A stretch of 64,000 nt of DNA from Rhodothermales bacterium (GTDB lineage Bacteria; Bacteroidota; Rhodothermia; Rhodothermales; UBA10348), in contig JANJTM010000059.1 of NCBI GenBank assembly GCA_024711125.1, forward strand, positions 62,001 through 126,000. Reading direction: 5' to 3'. The first letter of the stretch is position 1. Each line of letters starts with the position of its first letter. The position numbers were made by a program, and so were the translations under genes. The notes under the pieces are model-generated. The model did no database searches, was not told the origin of the DNA, and saw only the letters and a program-made list of their open reading frames with translations. This document shows, piece by piece, positions 35,651 to 45,474 of this stretch.

Positions 35651-38146
35651 TCAGTTGACCGAGGGTTCCGGCAGTCTGCGACCGCCTCCCGATTCCGTCC
35701 CGTCACCCTCGGCGGAGCGGAAATACTCGGCGGGGTCGATCCGCGCCCGCTTCGTCAGCACCTTGTCCATGACCTGTTCCATGCGGCTGACGTAGCTGAC
35801 CTGGAGGCCTCGCAGGGCGTCGGTCGGGATTTCGGCCACGTCCTTGCGGTTCCGCTCCGGCAGGATCACCTTCCGGATACCGGCCCGCCGGGCGGCGAGT
35901 ACCTTCTCCTTGATGCCACCCACCGGGAGAACCAGCCCGCGCAGCGTCACCTCTCCCGTCATGGCGACCGTATGCCGCACGCGGCGCTGGGTGAAGATCG
36001 AAACGAGCGCCGACAGCATCGCCACGCCGGCCGAGGGGCCGTCCTTCGGGATCGCGCCCGCCGGCACGTGTACGTGCAGGTCCCAGTTCCGGAACGCCGA
36101 TTGCGGAATGCCGAGCACGTCGGCGTTGGCCTTCACGTACGAGAGCGCGGTCTGGGCCGATTCCTTCATCACGTCGCCGAGTTGGCCGGTCAGGACCAAT
36201 CGTCCGGATCCTCGCGAAACCGACGCCTCGATGAAGAGGATATCGCCGCCGACCGGAGTCCAGGCGAGGCCGGTGGCGACACCCGGCACTTCGGTGCGTT
36301 CGGCGAGATCCGAGCTGAACCGGGGAGCCTTCAGGTACTCGACGAGCTGGTCTGCCTTGACCTTTTCTCCCTTGGAATCCCCCGTGGCGACCTTTCGGGC
36401 GACGCCCCGGGCCACTGACCCGATCGTGCGCTCGAGCTGCCGGACCCCCGACTCCCGCGTATAGCCGTCGATCGTCGCCGCGATGGCCTCGTCGGTCATG
36501 TCGAACTGCTTCTTCGTCAGGCCGTTGCGCTCGGTCTGCCGGGGCAGCAGGTACTGACGCGCGATGGAGAGCTTCTCCTCCTGCGTGTAGCCCGTGATCT
36601 CGATGAGCTCCATCCGGTCCCGGAGCGGGGGCGGGATCTGCTCGAGGTAGTTGGCCGTCGCGATGAACAGCACCTTCGAGAGGTCGTAGTCGAGCTCCAG
36701 GTAATGGTCGTTGAAGGCCGAGTTCTGTTCGGGGTCGAGTACCTCGAGCAGTGCGCTCGACGGATCTCCGCGGAAGTCCGATCCGAGCTTGTCGACCTCG
36801 TCGAGCATGAATACGGGGTTCGAAGTCCCGGCCTTCTTCATGCCCTGTACGATGCGTCCGGGCAGCGCACCGACGTACGTCCGCCGGTGCCCGCGGATCT
36901 CGGCCTCGTCGCGCACCCCGCCGAGGCTCATCCGAACGAATTCGCGGCCGATGGCGCGGGCGATGGACTTTCCGAGCGAGGTCTTTCCGACGCCCGGGGG
37001 GCCGTAGAAGCAGAGAATGGGCGCCTTCATGTCGCCCTTGAGCTTCAGGACGGCCAGGTACTCGAGGATGCGCTGCTTGACCTGCTCCAGGCCGAAGTGG
37101 TCCTCGTCGAGAATCTTCGCGGCCCGCTTGATGTCGAGCTTGTCGGTCGAATACTCGAGCCAGGGCAGGTCGAGGATCCAGTCGACGTAATTGCGCGTCA
37201 CCGCATAGTCGGGACTAGCCGGGTTCGAGCGTCCGAGCTTCTCGAGTTCCTTGTCCAGGGCCTTCCGTACCGCCTCGGGCAGCGCCTTCCTGGCCGCCCG
37301 CTCCTTCAGATCGGCGACTTCCCTCGTGGCGCCCTCGCCTTCGCCGAGTTCCTCCTGGATCGCCTTCATCTGCTGGCGCAGGAGATACTCGCGCTGCTGC
37401 TGGTCCACGTCGGTCTTGACGCGCGACCGGATCTCCTCGGAGATCTGCAGGACCTGCAGCTCCTTGTGCAGATGCTTCAGGACGAGCTCGGCGCGTTCGA
37501 CGAGCGGAAGCGTCTCGAGCAGCGCCTGCTTGTCTTCGACGGCGATCTGGAGGTTCGAGGCGATGAAATGGATCAGGAACGTCGGTGACTCGATGTTCTG
37601 GATCGCGTAGGCCGCCTCGCTCGGAAGATTCGGCGAAAGGTTGACGATCTGGATCGCCAGTTCCTTGATCGAACGGATGCGCGCCTGGATTTCGGCGTGG
37701 TCGCCGGAGTCCTCGGCCACCGCGTCCACCCGTGCCTTCAGGTACGGCTCGGTCTGTACGAACTCGCGGATCCGGAAACGGCGTTTGCCCTGGATGACGA
37801 TGGACTTGGACCCGTCGGGCATCTTGATGAGCTTCAGGATGCTGGCGACGGTTCCGCAGTCGTAGAGATCCGACGGCGCGGGGTTCTCGACCTCGGCCGA
37901 ACGCTGGGCGACGACGCCGATGAGCCGGTCCCCGCCGAAAGCGTCCTTGACGAGCCGCAGTGACGTATCCCGTCCCACCGTGATGGGCAACACGACACCG
38001 GGGAACAGGACGGTGTTGCGCAGGGCGAGCAGCGGCAGCACCGACGGTACGTCGCTCGTGCTCATCGCCTGCTCCTCGTCGGGGGTGGGCAGCGGGATGG
38101 ACTGTTCCGGATCCTCGTCCGCGAGGTGCAGGAAGTCTTGGGTCAT
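35651..38146 (-). CDS. lon: ATP-dependent protease Lon
   Basis: LPLLALRNTVLFPGVVLPITVGR; GPPGVGKTSLGKSIARAIGREFVRMSLGGVRDEAEIRGHRRTYVGALPGRIVQGMKKAG; KDGPSAGVAML catalytic Ser. Confidence 0.98.
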   Translation of the reverse strand: MTQDFLHLADEDPEQSIPLPTPDEEQAMSTSDVPSVLPLLALRNTVLFPGVVLPITVGRDTSLRLVKDAFGGDRLIGVVAQRSAEVENPAPSDLYDCGTVASILKLIKMPDGSKSIVIQGKRRFRIREFVQTEPYLKARVDAVAEDSGDHAEIQARIRSIKELAIQIVNLSPNLPSEAAYAIQNIESPTFLIHFIASNLQIAVEDKQALLETLPLVERAELVLKHLHKELQVLQISEEIRSRVKTDVDQQQREYLLRQQMKAIQEELGEGEGATREVADLKERAARKALPEAVRKALDKELEKLGRSNPASPDYAVTRNYVDWILDLPWLEYSTDKLDIKRAAKILDEDHFGLEQVKQRILEYLAVLKLKGDMKAPILCFYGPPGVGKTSLGKSIARAIGREFVRMSLGGVRDEAEIRGHRRTYVGALPGRIVQGMKKAGTSNPVFMLDEVDKLGSDFRGDPSSALLEVLDPEQNSAFNDHYLELDYDLSKVLFIATANYLEQIPPPLRDRMELIEITGYTQEEKLSIARQYLLPRQTERNGLTKKQFDMTDEAIAATIDGYTRESGVRQLERTIGSVARGVARKVATGDSKGEKVKADQLVEYLKAPRFSSDLAERTEVPGVATGLAWTPVGGDILFIEASVSRGSGRLVLTGQLGDVMKESAQTALSYVKANADVLGIPQSAFRNWDLHVHVPAGAIPKDGPSAGVAMLSALVSIFTQRRVRHTVAMTGEVTLRGLVLPVGGIKEKVLAARRAGIRKVILPERNRKDVAEIPTDALRGLQVSYVSRMEQVMDKVLTKRARIDPAEYFRSAEGDGTESGGGRRLPEPSVN

Positions 38147-38310
38147 GGAATTGGCAGGGTGGGTGCCGTTCGCGTCGGCTGTTCGTGCGCGGATACGGTG
38201 TCGGCCCGGGCGCAAACGCCGGGCCAAAGCGGTCGGGCTGTCACCGTGTCCGGTCGCTGCGACGCCCTGACAGGAAACGCGGGCCCGGTCCGAAGCGCCG
38301 GGGGTCGTCG

Positions 38311-39762
38311 TCACACGAGCTGACGGATGGCGGCCTCGATCTCTTCGATCCGGAAGGGCTTGGTCAGGACCCGGTCGACGGTGCCGTCGGCGGTTCCGGT
38401 ATGGGTGTCTCCGGTGAGCAGCACGATCGGCGTACGGGGATCACGCGCTTTCATCAGGCTCGCCATCTCCCGTCCGCTCATTCCGGGCATTCCCTGGTCG
38501 GTGATGACGAGATCGTACCGGGCCCCGGCCGACCGGGTAAGTCCCTCGGCACCCGATTCCGCCTCGTCCACCGTGTGCCCGCGCAGGGTGAGCAGGCGTC
38601 GGAGCACGGTGCGCACCATGGCCTCGTCGTCCACCACGAGGATCCGCGCGGCACTTGTTGCCGTGGCCGGCGGCTCGGGCCCCTGGTCGTCGACGACGTC
38701 CGGGGCCCGCGGGATGGCGAACGTGAACCGAGAGCCCTTGTCCGGGGCCGATTCGACCGTGAACGACCCCCCGTGCTCCAGGATCACGCCGTGCGCCACG
38801 GCCAGCCCCATGCCGTTCCCGAGGTTTCCCTTGGTGGTGAACAGGGGCTCGAAAATGCGGGCCCGGACGGCTTCGGACATGCCGATCCCGGAGTCGATGA
38901 CGGAACAGGAGACGCGGTCGGCGTCGACCCGGGTCTCGAAGCGCAGGGTGCCCCCCTGCGGCATGGCCTGCACGGCGTTCAGCACGAGATTGACGACGAC
39001 GTCCCGAAGCTCCGACGCCGAGCCGAGAACGGGGGGGACCGGGCCCAGGTCCTGCCGGACGACGATCTCGATGCCCTGTCGGCGAGGTTCGTTGTACCAG
39101 TACGGCCGGGTGAGCGAGACGCAGTCGCGCACGAGGGACGACAGGTCGACGGGCTGGTACGCGGCCTGGTGTTCCTGGCGGATGTACCGTTGAACCTTCT
39201 CGATGAGCGAGGCGCCGTCACGCGCGGCCCGCTCGATCGTCGCCACGTGTTCGCCGAGCCCGCACGCGTCGCCTGCCGACGCGAACGAGAGCCGCATGAG
39301 GTCGACGTGGCCCAGCACGGCACTCAGAAGATTGTTGAAATCGTGCGCCATGCCCATCGTCATGCGCCCGAGGGTCTCCATGCGATGCCGCTCGGCCTGC
39401 GAGGCCGTCCACGACTCGGGCTGCGCGAGCACCTCGCCGGATATCGTCACGGCGCTGGGTCCGGGCCGTCCCGCCGTCGCCGGGACCGACGGGATGAAGT
39501 GCAGGAGTACGGGCTTCGGCGATCCCGTCCCTGCAGGGACCGGGAGGAAAAGCTGGTTCGTGAGCACTTCGCCACGAAGCGCACGGTCAAGCAGCTTGCG
39601 GGCTTCGGCCGAGTCGGGCGCGGGAAACCGGACCCAGGGATCCGGGTCGTCTCCCAGCGAGCGTATCCACGAGCGGTTGCGGTAGATCATCGAGCCCGAA
39701 GCGTCGCACGTGGCGACCAGCACTTCGGCCTCGATGGGAGCGAGGGAATCGAATTCATCCAT
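38311..39762 (-). CDS. hybrid sensor histidine kinase with C-terminal response-regulator receiver domain
   Basis: MGMAHDFNNLLSAVLGHVDLM H-box; DSGIGMSEAVRARIFEPLFTTKGNLGNGMGLAVAHGVILEHGGSFTVES HATPase; ILVVDDEAMVRTVLRRLL...DLVITDQGMPGMSGREMASLM...LTKPF receiver. Confidence 0.93.
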   Translation of the reverse strand: MDEFDSLAPIEAEVLVATCDASGSMIYRNRSWIRSLGDDPDPWVRFPAPDSAEARKLLDRALRGEVLTNQLFLPVPAGTGSPKPVLLHFIPSVPATAGRPGPSAVTISGEVLAQPESWTASQAERHRMETLGRMTMGMAHDFNNLLSAVLGHVDLMRLSFASAGDACGLGEHVATIERAARDGASLIEKVQRYIRQEHQAAYQPVDLSSLVRDCVSLTRPYWYNEPRRQGIEIVVRQDLGPVPPVLGSASELRDVVVNLVLNAVQAMPQGGTLRFETRVDADRVSCSVIDSGIGMSEAVRARIFEPLFTTKGNLGNGMGLAVAHGVILEHGGSFTVESAPDKGSRFTFAIPRAPDVVDDQGPEPPATATSAARILVVDDEAMVRTVLRRLLTLRGHTVDEAESGAEGLTRSAGARYDLVITDQGMPGMSGREMASLMKARDPRTPIVLLTGDTHTGTADGTVDRVLTKPFRIEEIEAAIRQLV

Positions 39763-39818
39763 GGGCCCCGTGAACCTCGCGCGGCAGTGGGACATTCAAC
39801 GCCCTTTCGTGAACCGGC

Positions 39819-41267
39819 ATGACCACGCAGACCTCAAACCCCATGTGGCACGATTCGATCCTCGGGGCCATAGGAAATACGCCCCTGGTACGTCTGAATC
39901 GCGTGACGGCGGGCGTTCCGTGCACGGTACTGGCCAAGGTGGAGTTCCTCAATCCGGGCGGCTCGGTCAAGGATCGCATCGGTCTCGCCATGGTGGAGGC
40001 CGCCGAGCGGGACGGCTCACTGAAGCCGGGAGGCACGATCGTGGAGGGTACGAGCGGAAACACGGGGGCCGGGGTCGCATTGGCGGCCATCGCGAAGGGC
40101 TACCGCTGCATCTTCACCACGACCGACAAGCAGAGCCAGGAAAAGATCGACGTGCTGCGCGCGCTGGGCGCCGAGGTCATCGTCTGCCCGACGGCCGTCG
40201 CACCCGAGGATCCGCGCTCGTACTACTCGGTGGCCCGCCGCCTGGCGACCGAGATTCCGAACGCGGTGTACCTCAACCAGTACGACAATCCGGCCAACGC
40301 CGAGGCCCATTATGCCACGACGGGACCCGAACTGTGGGACCAGACCGGCGGTCGCATCACCCACTTCGTGGCTACGGCCGGGACCGGCGGGACGATTTCG
40401 GGCTCGACGCGGTATCTCAAGGAGCGGAACCCGGCACTGAAGGTCGTCGGGGTCGATCCGTTCGGCTCGGTCTACTACAAGTACTTTTTCACCCGGCACT
40501 TCGACGAAGACGAGATCTACCCGTACGTCACCGAAGGCGTCGGTGAGGACATCCTCGCCGGCAACATGGATTTCGACCTGGTCGACGACTACGTGCGCGT
40601 GACGGATCGCGAGACCATGCTCATGACCCGGCGGCTCGCGAAGGAAGAAGGGCTCTTCGTGGGCCAGAGCTGCGGAATGGCCGTAGCGGGGGCGCTGCAG
40701 TGGCTCGAGGCGCACGCCGGAGAACTGACGCCCGACGACGTCGTGGTCATCCTGCTCCCGGACTCGGGGTTCCGGTATCTTCGAAAGACCTACAACGACC
40801 AGTGGATGCGGGACCACGGGTTTCTCGACCAGCGACTCGAAATCACGGTCGGGCAGGTGGCGGCGGCCCGTCCCGAGCGAGCGGGGCTCGTCTCGGTCAA
40901 CCCGGCAGACACCCTGGGCGATGCGATCGCGCTCATGGGCGAGCGCGGAATCTCCCAGTTGCCCGTCATGGACGGCGGTGCCGTGGTGGGGAGCCTTTCC
41001 GAAAACAGGATCCTGCACGTGCTGCTCGCCGATCCGGGTGCCCGCGAACGGGCCGTCGGCACCATCATGGCCGAACCGCTGCCCATCGTGCCGTCGGCCC
41101 TGCATCTCGAGCATCTTTCGACCTACCTTGAACGGGAGCCGGGTGCGGTCCTGGTCCAGGACGGCGGCGGAGTCTACACCATCATCACGAAGAGCGATCT
41201 CATCGGCGCGCTCGCGCTCCTGTCCCGGGACGGGCAGCGGGTCATGAAATCGGGAATCACGGAATGA
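39819..41267 (+). CDS. cystathionine beta-synthase-like PLP enzyme with C-terminal CBS-domain pair
   Basis: ILGAIGNTPLVRLNRVT...AKVEFLNPGGSVKDRIG; EGTSGNTGAGVA; ATAGTGGTISGSTRYLKE; C-terminal VNPADTLGDAIALMGERGISQLPVMDGGAVVGSLSENRI CBS motifs. Confidence 0.92.
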   Translation: MTTQTSNPMWHDSILGAIGNTPLVRLNRVTAGVPCTVLAKVEFLNPGGSVKDRIGLAMVEAAERDGSLKPGGTIVEGTSGNTGAGVALAAIAKGYRCIFTTTDKQSQEKIDVLRALGAEVIVCPTAVAPEDPRSYYSVARRLATEIPNAVYLNQYDNPANAEAHYATTGPELWDQTGGRITHFVATAGTGGTISGSTRYLKERNPALKVVGVDPFGSVYYKYFFTRHFDEDEIYPYVTEGVGEDILAGNMDFDLVDDYVRVTDRETMLMTRRLAKEEGLFVGQSCGMAVAGALQWLEAHAGELTPDDVVVILLPDSGFRYLRKTYNDQWMRDHGFLDQRLEITVGQVAAARPERAGLVSVNPADTLGDAIALMGERGISQLPVMDGGAVVGSLSENRILHVLLADPGARERAVGTIMAEPLPIVPSALHLEHLSTYLEREPGAVLVQDGGGVYTIITKSDLIGALALLSRDGQRVMKSGITE

Positions 41268-41578
41268 AAGCGAACGAAGGCGCGCAGCAGCAGATCAACA
41301 TCGAGCTCTCCGAAGAAATCGCGGAAGGCATCTACTCCAATCTCGTAATGATCGCGCACTCGGCGGAGGAGTTCGTCCTGGACTTCATCCGGGTCATGCC
41401 GGGTGTGCCGAAAGCGCGGGTGCGCAGCCGGATCATCGTGACGCCCGCCCACGCGAAGCGGCTCCTCAGGGCGCTCGCCGAGAACATCGAGCGGTACGAG
41501 CGCGCGCACGGCGAGATCGAGGATATGGGTTTCCAGGGTCCTGCCGTCCAGTTCGGCGTTCCCGGCGGCGAGGCCTGA
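41264..41578 (+). CDS. DUF3467 domain-containing protein
   Basis: INIELSEEIAEGIYSNLVMIAHSAEEFVLDFIRVMPGVPKARVRSRIIVTPAHAKRLLRALAENI; ATGA overlap with the upstream gene. Confidence 0.9.
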   Translation: MKANEGAQQQINIELSEEIAEGIYSNLVMIAHSAEEFVLDFIRVMPGVPKARVRSRIIVTPAHAKRLLRALAENIERYERAHGEIEDMGFQGPAVQFGVPGGEA

Positions 41579-41583
41579 CCCTG

Positions 41584-42675
41584 TCAGGTACGCGCAGTGC
41601 GCAGTACCGCGACGGCGAGCAGCGCGAAGAGGGCGTGCGGCATCCACGCCGCCAGTATCGGCGGAATCGTTCCGGAGGCGCCCAGGGCCTCCAGGATCTT
41701 CTGGAACGAAAGGTAGGCGAAAGCTACCCCCAGGCCCGCGGCGATGACTCCCGCCTGTCCGCCGCGGCGCCGAACGCCGGCCAGGGGAACTCCGAGCAGG
41801 ACCAGCAGGAGATTGGCGAACGGGTACGCCAGCTTGGAGTGGTACGTGACCACCGGGCCGTCGAGCCGATCCGCTCCCGATCTCCGCAGGGTCTCGATGT
41901 AGTCGCCCGCCTCGGTGAGGGTCATGCCTTCGACATCCCCGTCGGTCCGGGCGACGTCGCGCGGAAGCAGCACCAGCACCGTGTCGAGAAACGTCGGCTG
42001 CAAGCGGGTTTCGAATCCGAGCGCGTCGAAACGGCGCACGACCGGGGTGAACAGGCGCCAGGATGCCGTAGAGTCGATCCACTGCATTCGGGGCGTGTCG
42101 ATGCGCTCGACCAGCCTTGCGTCTTCCGTGTAGCGCTGCAGCGTGACCGTGTGCGCCGTGGCGGTGGAGCGCTCGAAGAACCCCACCGTCAACACGGCAC
42201 CGCGCTGCATGAGCCTGTGGATGTTGTTGAACTCCGTGTCGTTGGGCGCGTCCTTGGTGTAGAGCAGCTCGAATTCGATACGGGCCCGGTTGGTCACCGG
42301 CACGACCCAGCCGTCGAATACGAACATGAAGGCGGTCACTGCCAGGCCGATCGTGGCGAACGGACGCCGGATTCGGGAAAGCGGGACGCCAGAGGTCTCC
42401 AGTGCCACGATCTCGAGTTTCTGGGCAAGGCGCGCGGTAAGCAGCACGCATGCCATGAACAGGGCGAGAGGGGAGACCAGGCGTACGATCTCCGGGACGT
42501 AATTGGGGTAGTAGACCGTGAGGACGTCCCCGAGCGTGGCGCCGCGGTCCTGGAAATCGTCGACGAACTCGACGAAATGCAGGACGATGAAGAATACCAC
42601 CAGCGACGACACGAGCGCGACATACACGCCGAGGAAGCGTCGCATGACGTGGCGGTCGTATCGGGTGGTGAACAT
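41584..42675 (-). CDS. LptF/LptG-family permease
   Basis: [41 protein letters not shown]...[49 protein letters not shown]-terminal [15 protein letters not shown]...[16 protein letters not shown]. Confidence 0.92.
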   Translation of the reverse strand: MFTTRYDRHVMRRFLGVYVALVSSLVVFFIVLHFVEFVDDFQDRGATLGDVLTVYYPNYVPEIVRLVSPLALFMACVLLTARLAQKLEIVALETSGVPLSRIRRPFATIGLAVTAFMFVFDGWVVPVTNRARIEFELLYTKDAPNDTEFNNIHRLMQRGAVLTVGFFERSTATAHTVTLQRYTEDARLVERIDTPRMQWIDSTASWRLFTPVVRRFDALGFETRLQPTFLDTVLVLLPRDVARTDGDVEGMTLTEAGDYIETLRRSGADRLDGPVVTYHSKLAYPFANLLLVLLGVPLAGVRRRGGQAGVIAAGLGVAFAYLSFQKILEALGASGTIPPILAAWMPHALFALLAVAVLRTART

Positions 42676-42881
42676 CGTGGAGCGGGTGCGCCGGGAGGGC
42701 GGGTTCGGGGCACCTCCGCACGGGCGGTGCCGACCCAAAGAAACGACGAAAACTCGTCGAGTGCAGCGGCCGCGCCGCGCTCCGGCGGCGGCTCTCGCGT
42801 AGTTTCGGGCCGCGGCCGAGCACCGTGAGCCCTGAGCGGCTTTCGGTACGCTTCCCATCGAACCCTACTGCCAAGCAAGCC

Positions 42882-44054
42882 ATGAAGATTCACGAGTACC
42901 AGGCGAAAGACATCCTCGCCCGTTTCGGGGTCGCCGTACAGCCCGGCATCGTCGCCCGCACGGCGGACGAGGCCGTGGCCGCGGCCCGCACGCTCAGCGC
43001 CGATACGGGACGGGAACTCTGGGTCGTCAAGGCGCAGATCCACGCCGGTGGCCGTGGGAAGGGGGGCGGAGTGAAACTGGCGCGCACCCTCGACGAGGTG
43101 AGGGACAAGGCAGCCGCGATTCTCGGCATGATGCTCAAGACGCACCAGACGGGGCCGGAGGGACAGTTGGTCCGATCGGTACTGGTGGCCGATGCGGTCG
43201 ACATCGAGCGGGAGTGCTATCTCGGCATCACGCTGGACCGGAACCGCAACATGCCGGTCATCATGGCCTCTACCGAAGGCGGGGTCGAGATCGAGAAGGT
43301 GGCCGAAGAAACCCCGGAAAAGATCCTCAAGGTCTGGGTGGATCCGTTGATCGGCCTGCAGCCGAGCCAGGCGCGTCAACTGGCGTTCGGTCTCGGCTAC
43401 GAGGGACAGGCGTTCAAGCAGGCGGTCCGGTTCATCACGGCCCTGTATCGCGCGTATGACGAGACCGACTGCTCGCTGGCCGAGATCAACCCGCTCGTGC
43501 TCACGCCGACGGGTGACGTGCTCGCCATCGACGCGAAGATCAACATCGACGACAATGCGCTGTACCGGCACGCCGACCTGGCCGAACTGCGCGACGTCCA
43601 CGAGGAGGACCCCCTCGAGGTCGAGGCCGGCGAACACAACCTGAACTACGTGAAGCTCGACGGGAACGTCGGGTGCATGGTCAACGGGGCCGGTCTTGCG
43701 ATGGCCACGATGGACATCATCAAGCTGGCCGGCGGCGAACCCGCAAACTTCCTCGACGTCGGCGGCGGCGCCAACCCCACCACGGTGGAAGCCGGTTTCC
43801 GCATCATCCTGAAGGATCCCCACGTGCGGGCCATCCTGGTGAACATCTTCGGCGGTATCGTGCGCTGCGACCGCGTGGCCGCCGGCATCGTCGAAGCGGC
43901 GCGCAAGGTGGACATCACGATGCCGCTGATCGTCCGGCTCCAGGGCACCAACGCCGAGGAAGGCAAGCGCATCCTGGACGAGAGCGGGCTGAAGGTCGAG
44001 ACCGCCATCCTGTTCCAGGAGGCGGCCGACAAGGTCAACGCCGCGCTCGCCTGA
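42882..44054 (+). CDS. sucC: succinyl-CoA synthetase (ADP-forming) beta subunit
   Basis: [93 protein letters not shown]. Confidence 0.98.
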   Translation: MKIHEYQAKDILARFGVAVQPGIVARTADEAVAAARTLSADTGRELWVVKAQIHAGGRGKGGGVKLARTLDEVRDKAAAILGMMLKTHQTGPEGQLVRSVLVADAVDIERECYLGITLDRNRNMPVIMASTEGGVEIEKVAEETPEKILKVWVDPLIGLQPSQARQLAFGLGYEGQAFKQAVRFITALYRAYDETDCSLAEINPLVLTPTGDVLAIDAKINIDDNALYRHADLAELRDVHEEDPLEVEAGEHNLNYVKLDGNVGCMVNGAGLAMATMDIIKLAGGEPANFLDVGGGANPTTVEAGFRIILKDPHVRAILVNIFGGIVRCDRVAAGIVEAARKVDITMPLIVRLQGTNAEEGKRILDESGLKVETAILFQEAADKVNAALA

Positions 44055-44055
44055 G

Positions 44056-45060
44056 GTGGCGACAGCCCCTTCTCCGGCCGCGGCGGGCGTTTCCCTCCGC
44101 GGGCTCGTCCGCCGGTTCGGTGCCGTCACGGCCGTGGACGGTATCTCGCTCGAGGTCGAGCCGGGGTCGCTTGTCTCGCTCCTGGGACCGAGCGGCTGCG
44201 GCAAGTCTACGTTGTTGAGAATCGTGGCCGGGCTCGAGCCGCCGGACGCCGGGTCGGTCTCGATCGGTGGCCGGGACATGACGTCGCTCCCGGCCAGGGA
44301 GCGGCCGACGGCCATGGTGTTCCAGAACTACGCCCTTTTTCCGACCATGACGGTCGGGCAGAACGTCGCCTACGGCCTCGACGTGCGCGGGCTGCGGAAT
44401 CCGGAGCGGGCCGATCGGGTCCGGCGGGCGCTCGAAAGCGTGGGCATGGCCGATCTTGCCGACCGACCGGTTCCGAAGCTCTCGGGCGGACAGCAGCAGC
44501 GCGTAGCCGTGGCGCGCGCACTGGCGGTCGAGCCTCGCGTGCTGCTCTTCGACGAGCCCCTGTCGAACCTCGATGTGGCACTCCGCGAGCGAACCCGCGA
44601 CGAACTGCGGTCGCTGCAACGCAACCTGGGCATCACTGCGCTCTACGTCACGCACGACCAGGAGGAAGCGCTGGCCGTAAGCGACCGCATCGCTGTTCTG
44701 CGCGGCGGTCGCATCGTGCAGGAGGGAGCGCCCGAAGCGCTGTTCGAAGCGCCGTCCACGTCTTACGTCGCTCGATTCCTCGGCGGGGCGAACCTGTTGG
44801 ACGGTCGCGCCTCGTCGGCCCTGGCGGGATTGGATGTTCCGGAGGGATCGGCACTGGCCGTGCGGCCCGACGAAATCGCGGTGGACCCGGAGGGCACCGC
44901 GGCGGTGGTGGTCGCGCGACGCTACCTGGGATCCCTCGTGGAACTCGACCTGCGGTACGAGGGGGTCGACCTGCGTGTCCGCGGCAGGTCAGACGCGGCG
45001 CCGGGTGCCCGTGTAGGCATCAAGGCGCGCGCGTGGCGCATCGTTCGCCGGGACGATTGA
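44056..45060 (+). CDS. ABC transporter ATP-binding protein (PotA/FbpC/MalK-like, C-terminal TOBE-like domain)
   Basis: GTG start 1 nt after the sucC stop; GPSGCGKSTLLRIVAGLEPPDAG; QNYALFPTMTVGQNVAYGL; LSGGQQQRVAVARALAVEPRVLLFDEPLSNLD; C-terminal LAVRPDEIAVDPEG. Confidence 0.92.
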   Translation: MATAPSPAAAGVSLRGLVRRFGAVTAVDGISLEVEPGSLVSLLGPSGCGKSTLLRIVAGLEPPDAGSVSIGGRDMTSLPARERPTAMVFQNYALFPTMTVGQNVAYGLDVRGLRNPERADRVRRALESVGMADLADRPVPKLSGGQQQRVAVARALAVEPRVLLFDEPLSNLDVALRERTRDELRSLQRNLGITALYVTHDQEEALAVSDRIAVLRGGRIVQEGAPEALFEAPSTSYVARFLGGANLLDGRASSALAGLDVPEGSALAVRPDEIAVDPEGTAAVVVARRYLGSLVELDLRYEGVDLRVRGRSDAAPGARVGIKARAWRIVRRDD

Positions 45061-45069
45061 AGGAGTGCG

Positions 45070-45378
45070 TCAGGCTGCCCGACGGGGAGCGGCGTCGAGC
45101 TGTCCGAACTCGGGGGTCAGGCGGTCGATGACGCGCCGCACGCCTTCGGACGCCGAGATGGAGGCCACGAGGGCAGCGCGCGCGATTCCGTCCTCGAGGT
45201 GCCCCTGGAGAATCACCGTCCCGTGGTAGACGAGGAACCGCAGATCGGCGTTCCGGACGAATCCTGAACCTTCCAGCGAACGGGCCAACCGTTCGGCGAT
45301 CCTACGATCGGAACGGGTCCCGGAGCGGGACTCGGGGTTCTTCCGCGAACGTCCGAAAGGCATGCCGAGGGAAAGCAT
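45070..45378 (-). CDS. BON-domain protein
   Basis: SDRRIAERLARSLEGSGFVRNADLRFLVYHGTVILQGHLEDGIARAALVASISASEGVRRVIDRLTP. Starts at 45378 or 45363 both possible. Confidence 0.75.
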   Translation of the reverse strand: MLSLGMPFGRSRKNPESRSGTRSDRRIAERLARSLEGSGFVRNADLRFLVYHGTVILQGHLEDGIARAALVASISASEGVRRVIDRLTPEFGQLDAAPRRAA

Positions 45379-45474
45379 GGAGGCAGGAATTGCCGGGAAG
45401 GGGACCGGGAGAGGCGGCGCCGACGGAATCATGGCGCCCGGAGAACTACCCTGCAACTTGCGCGCCAAAACCTG

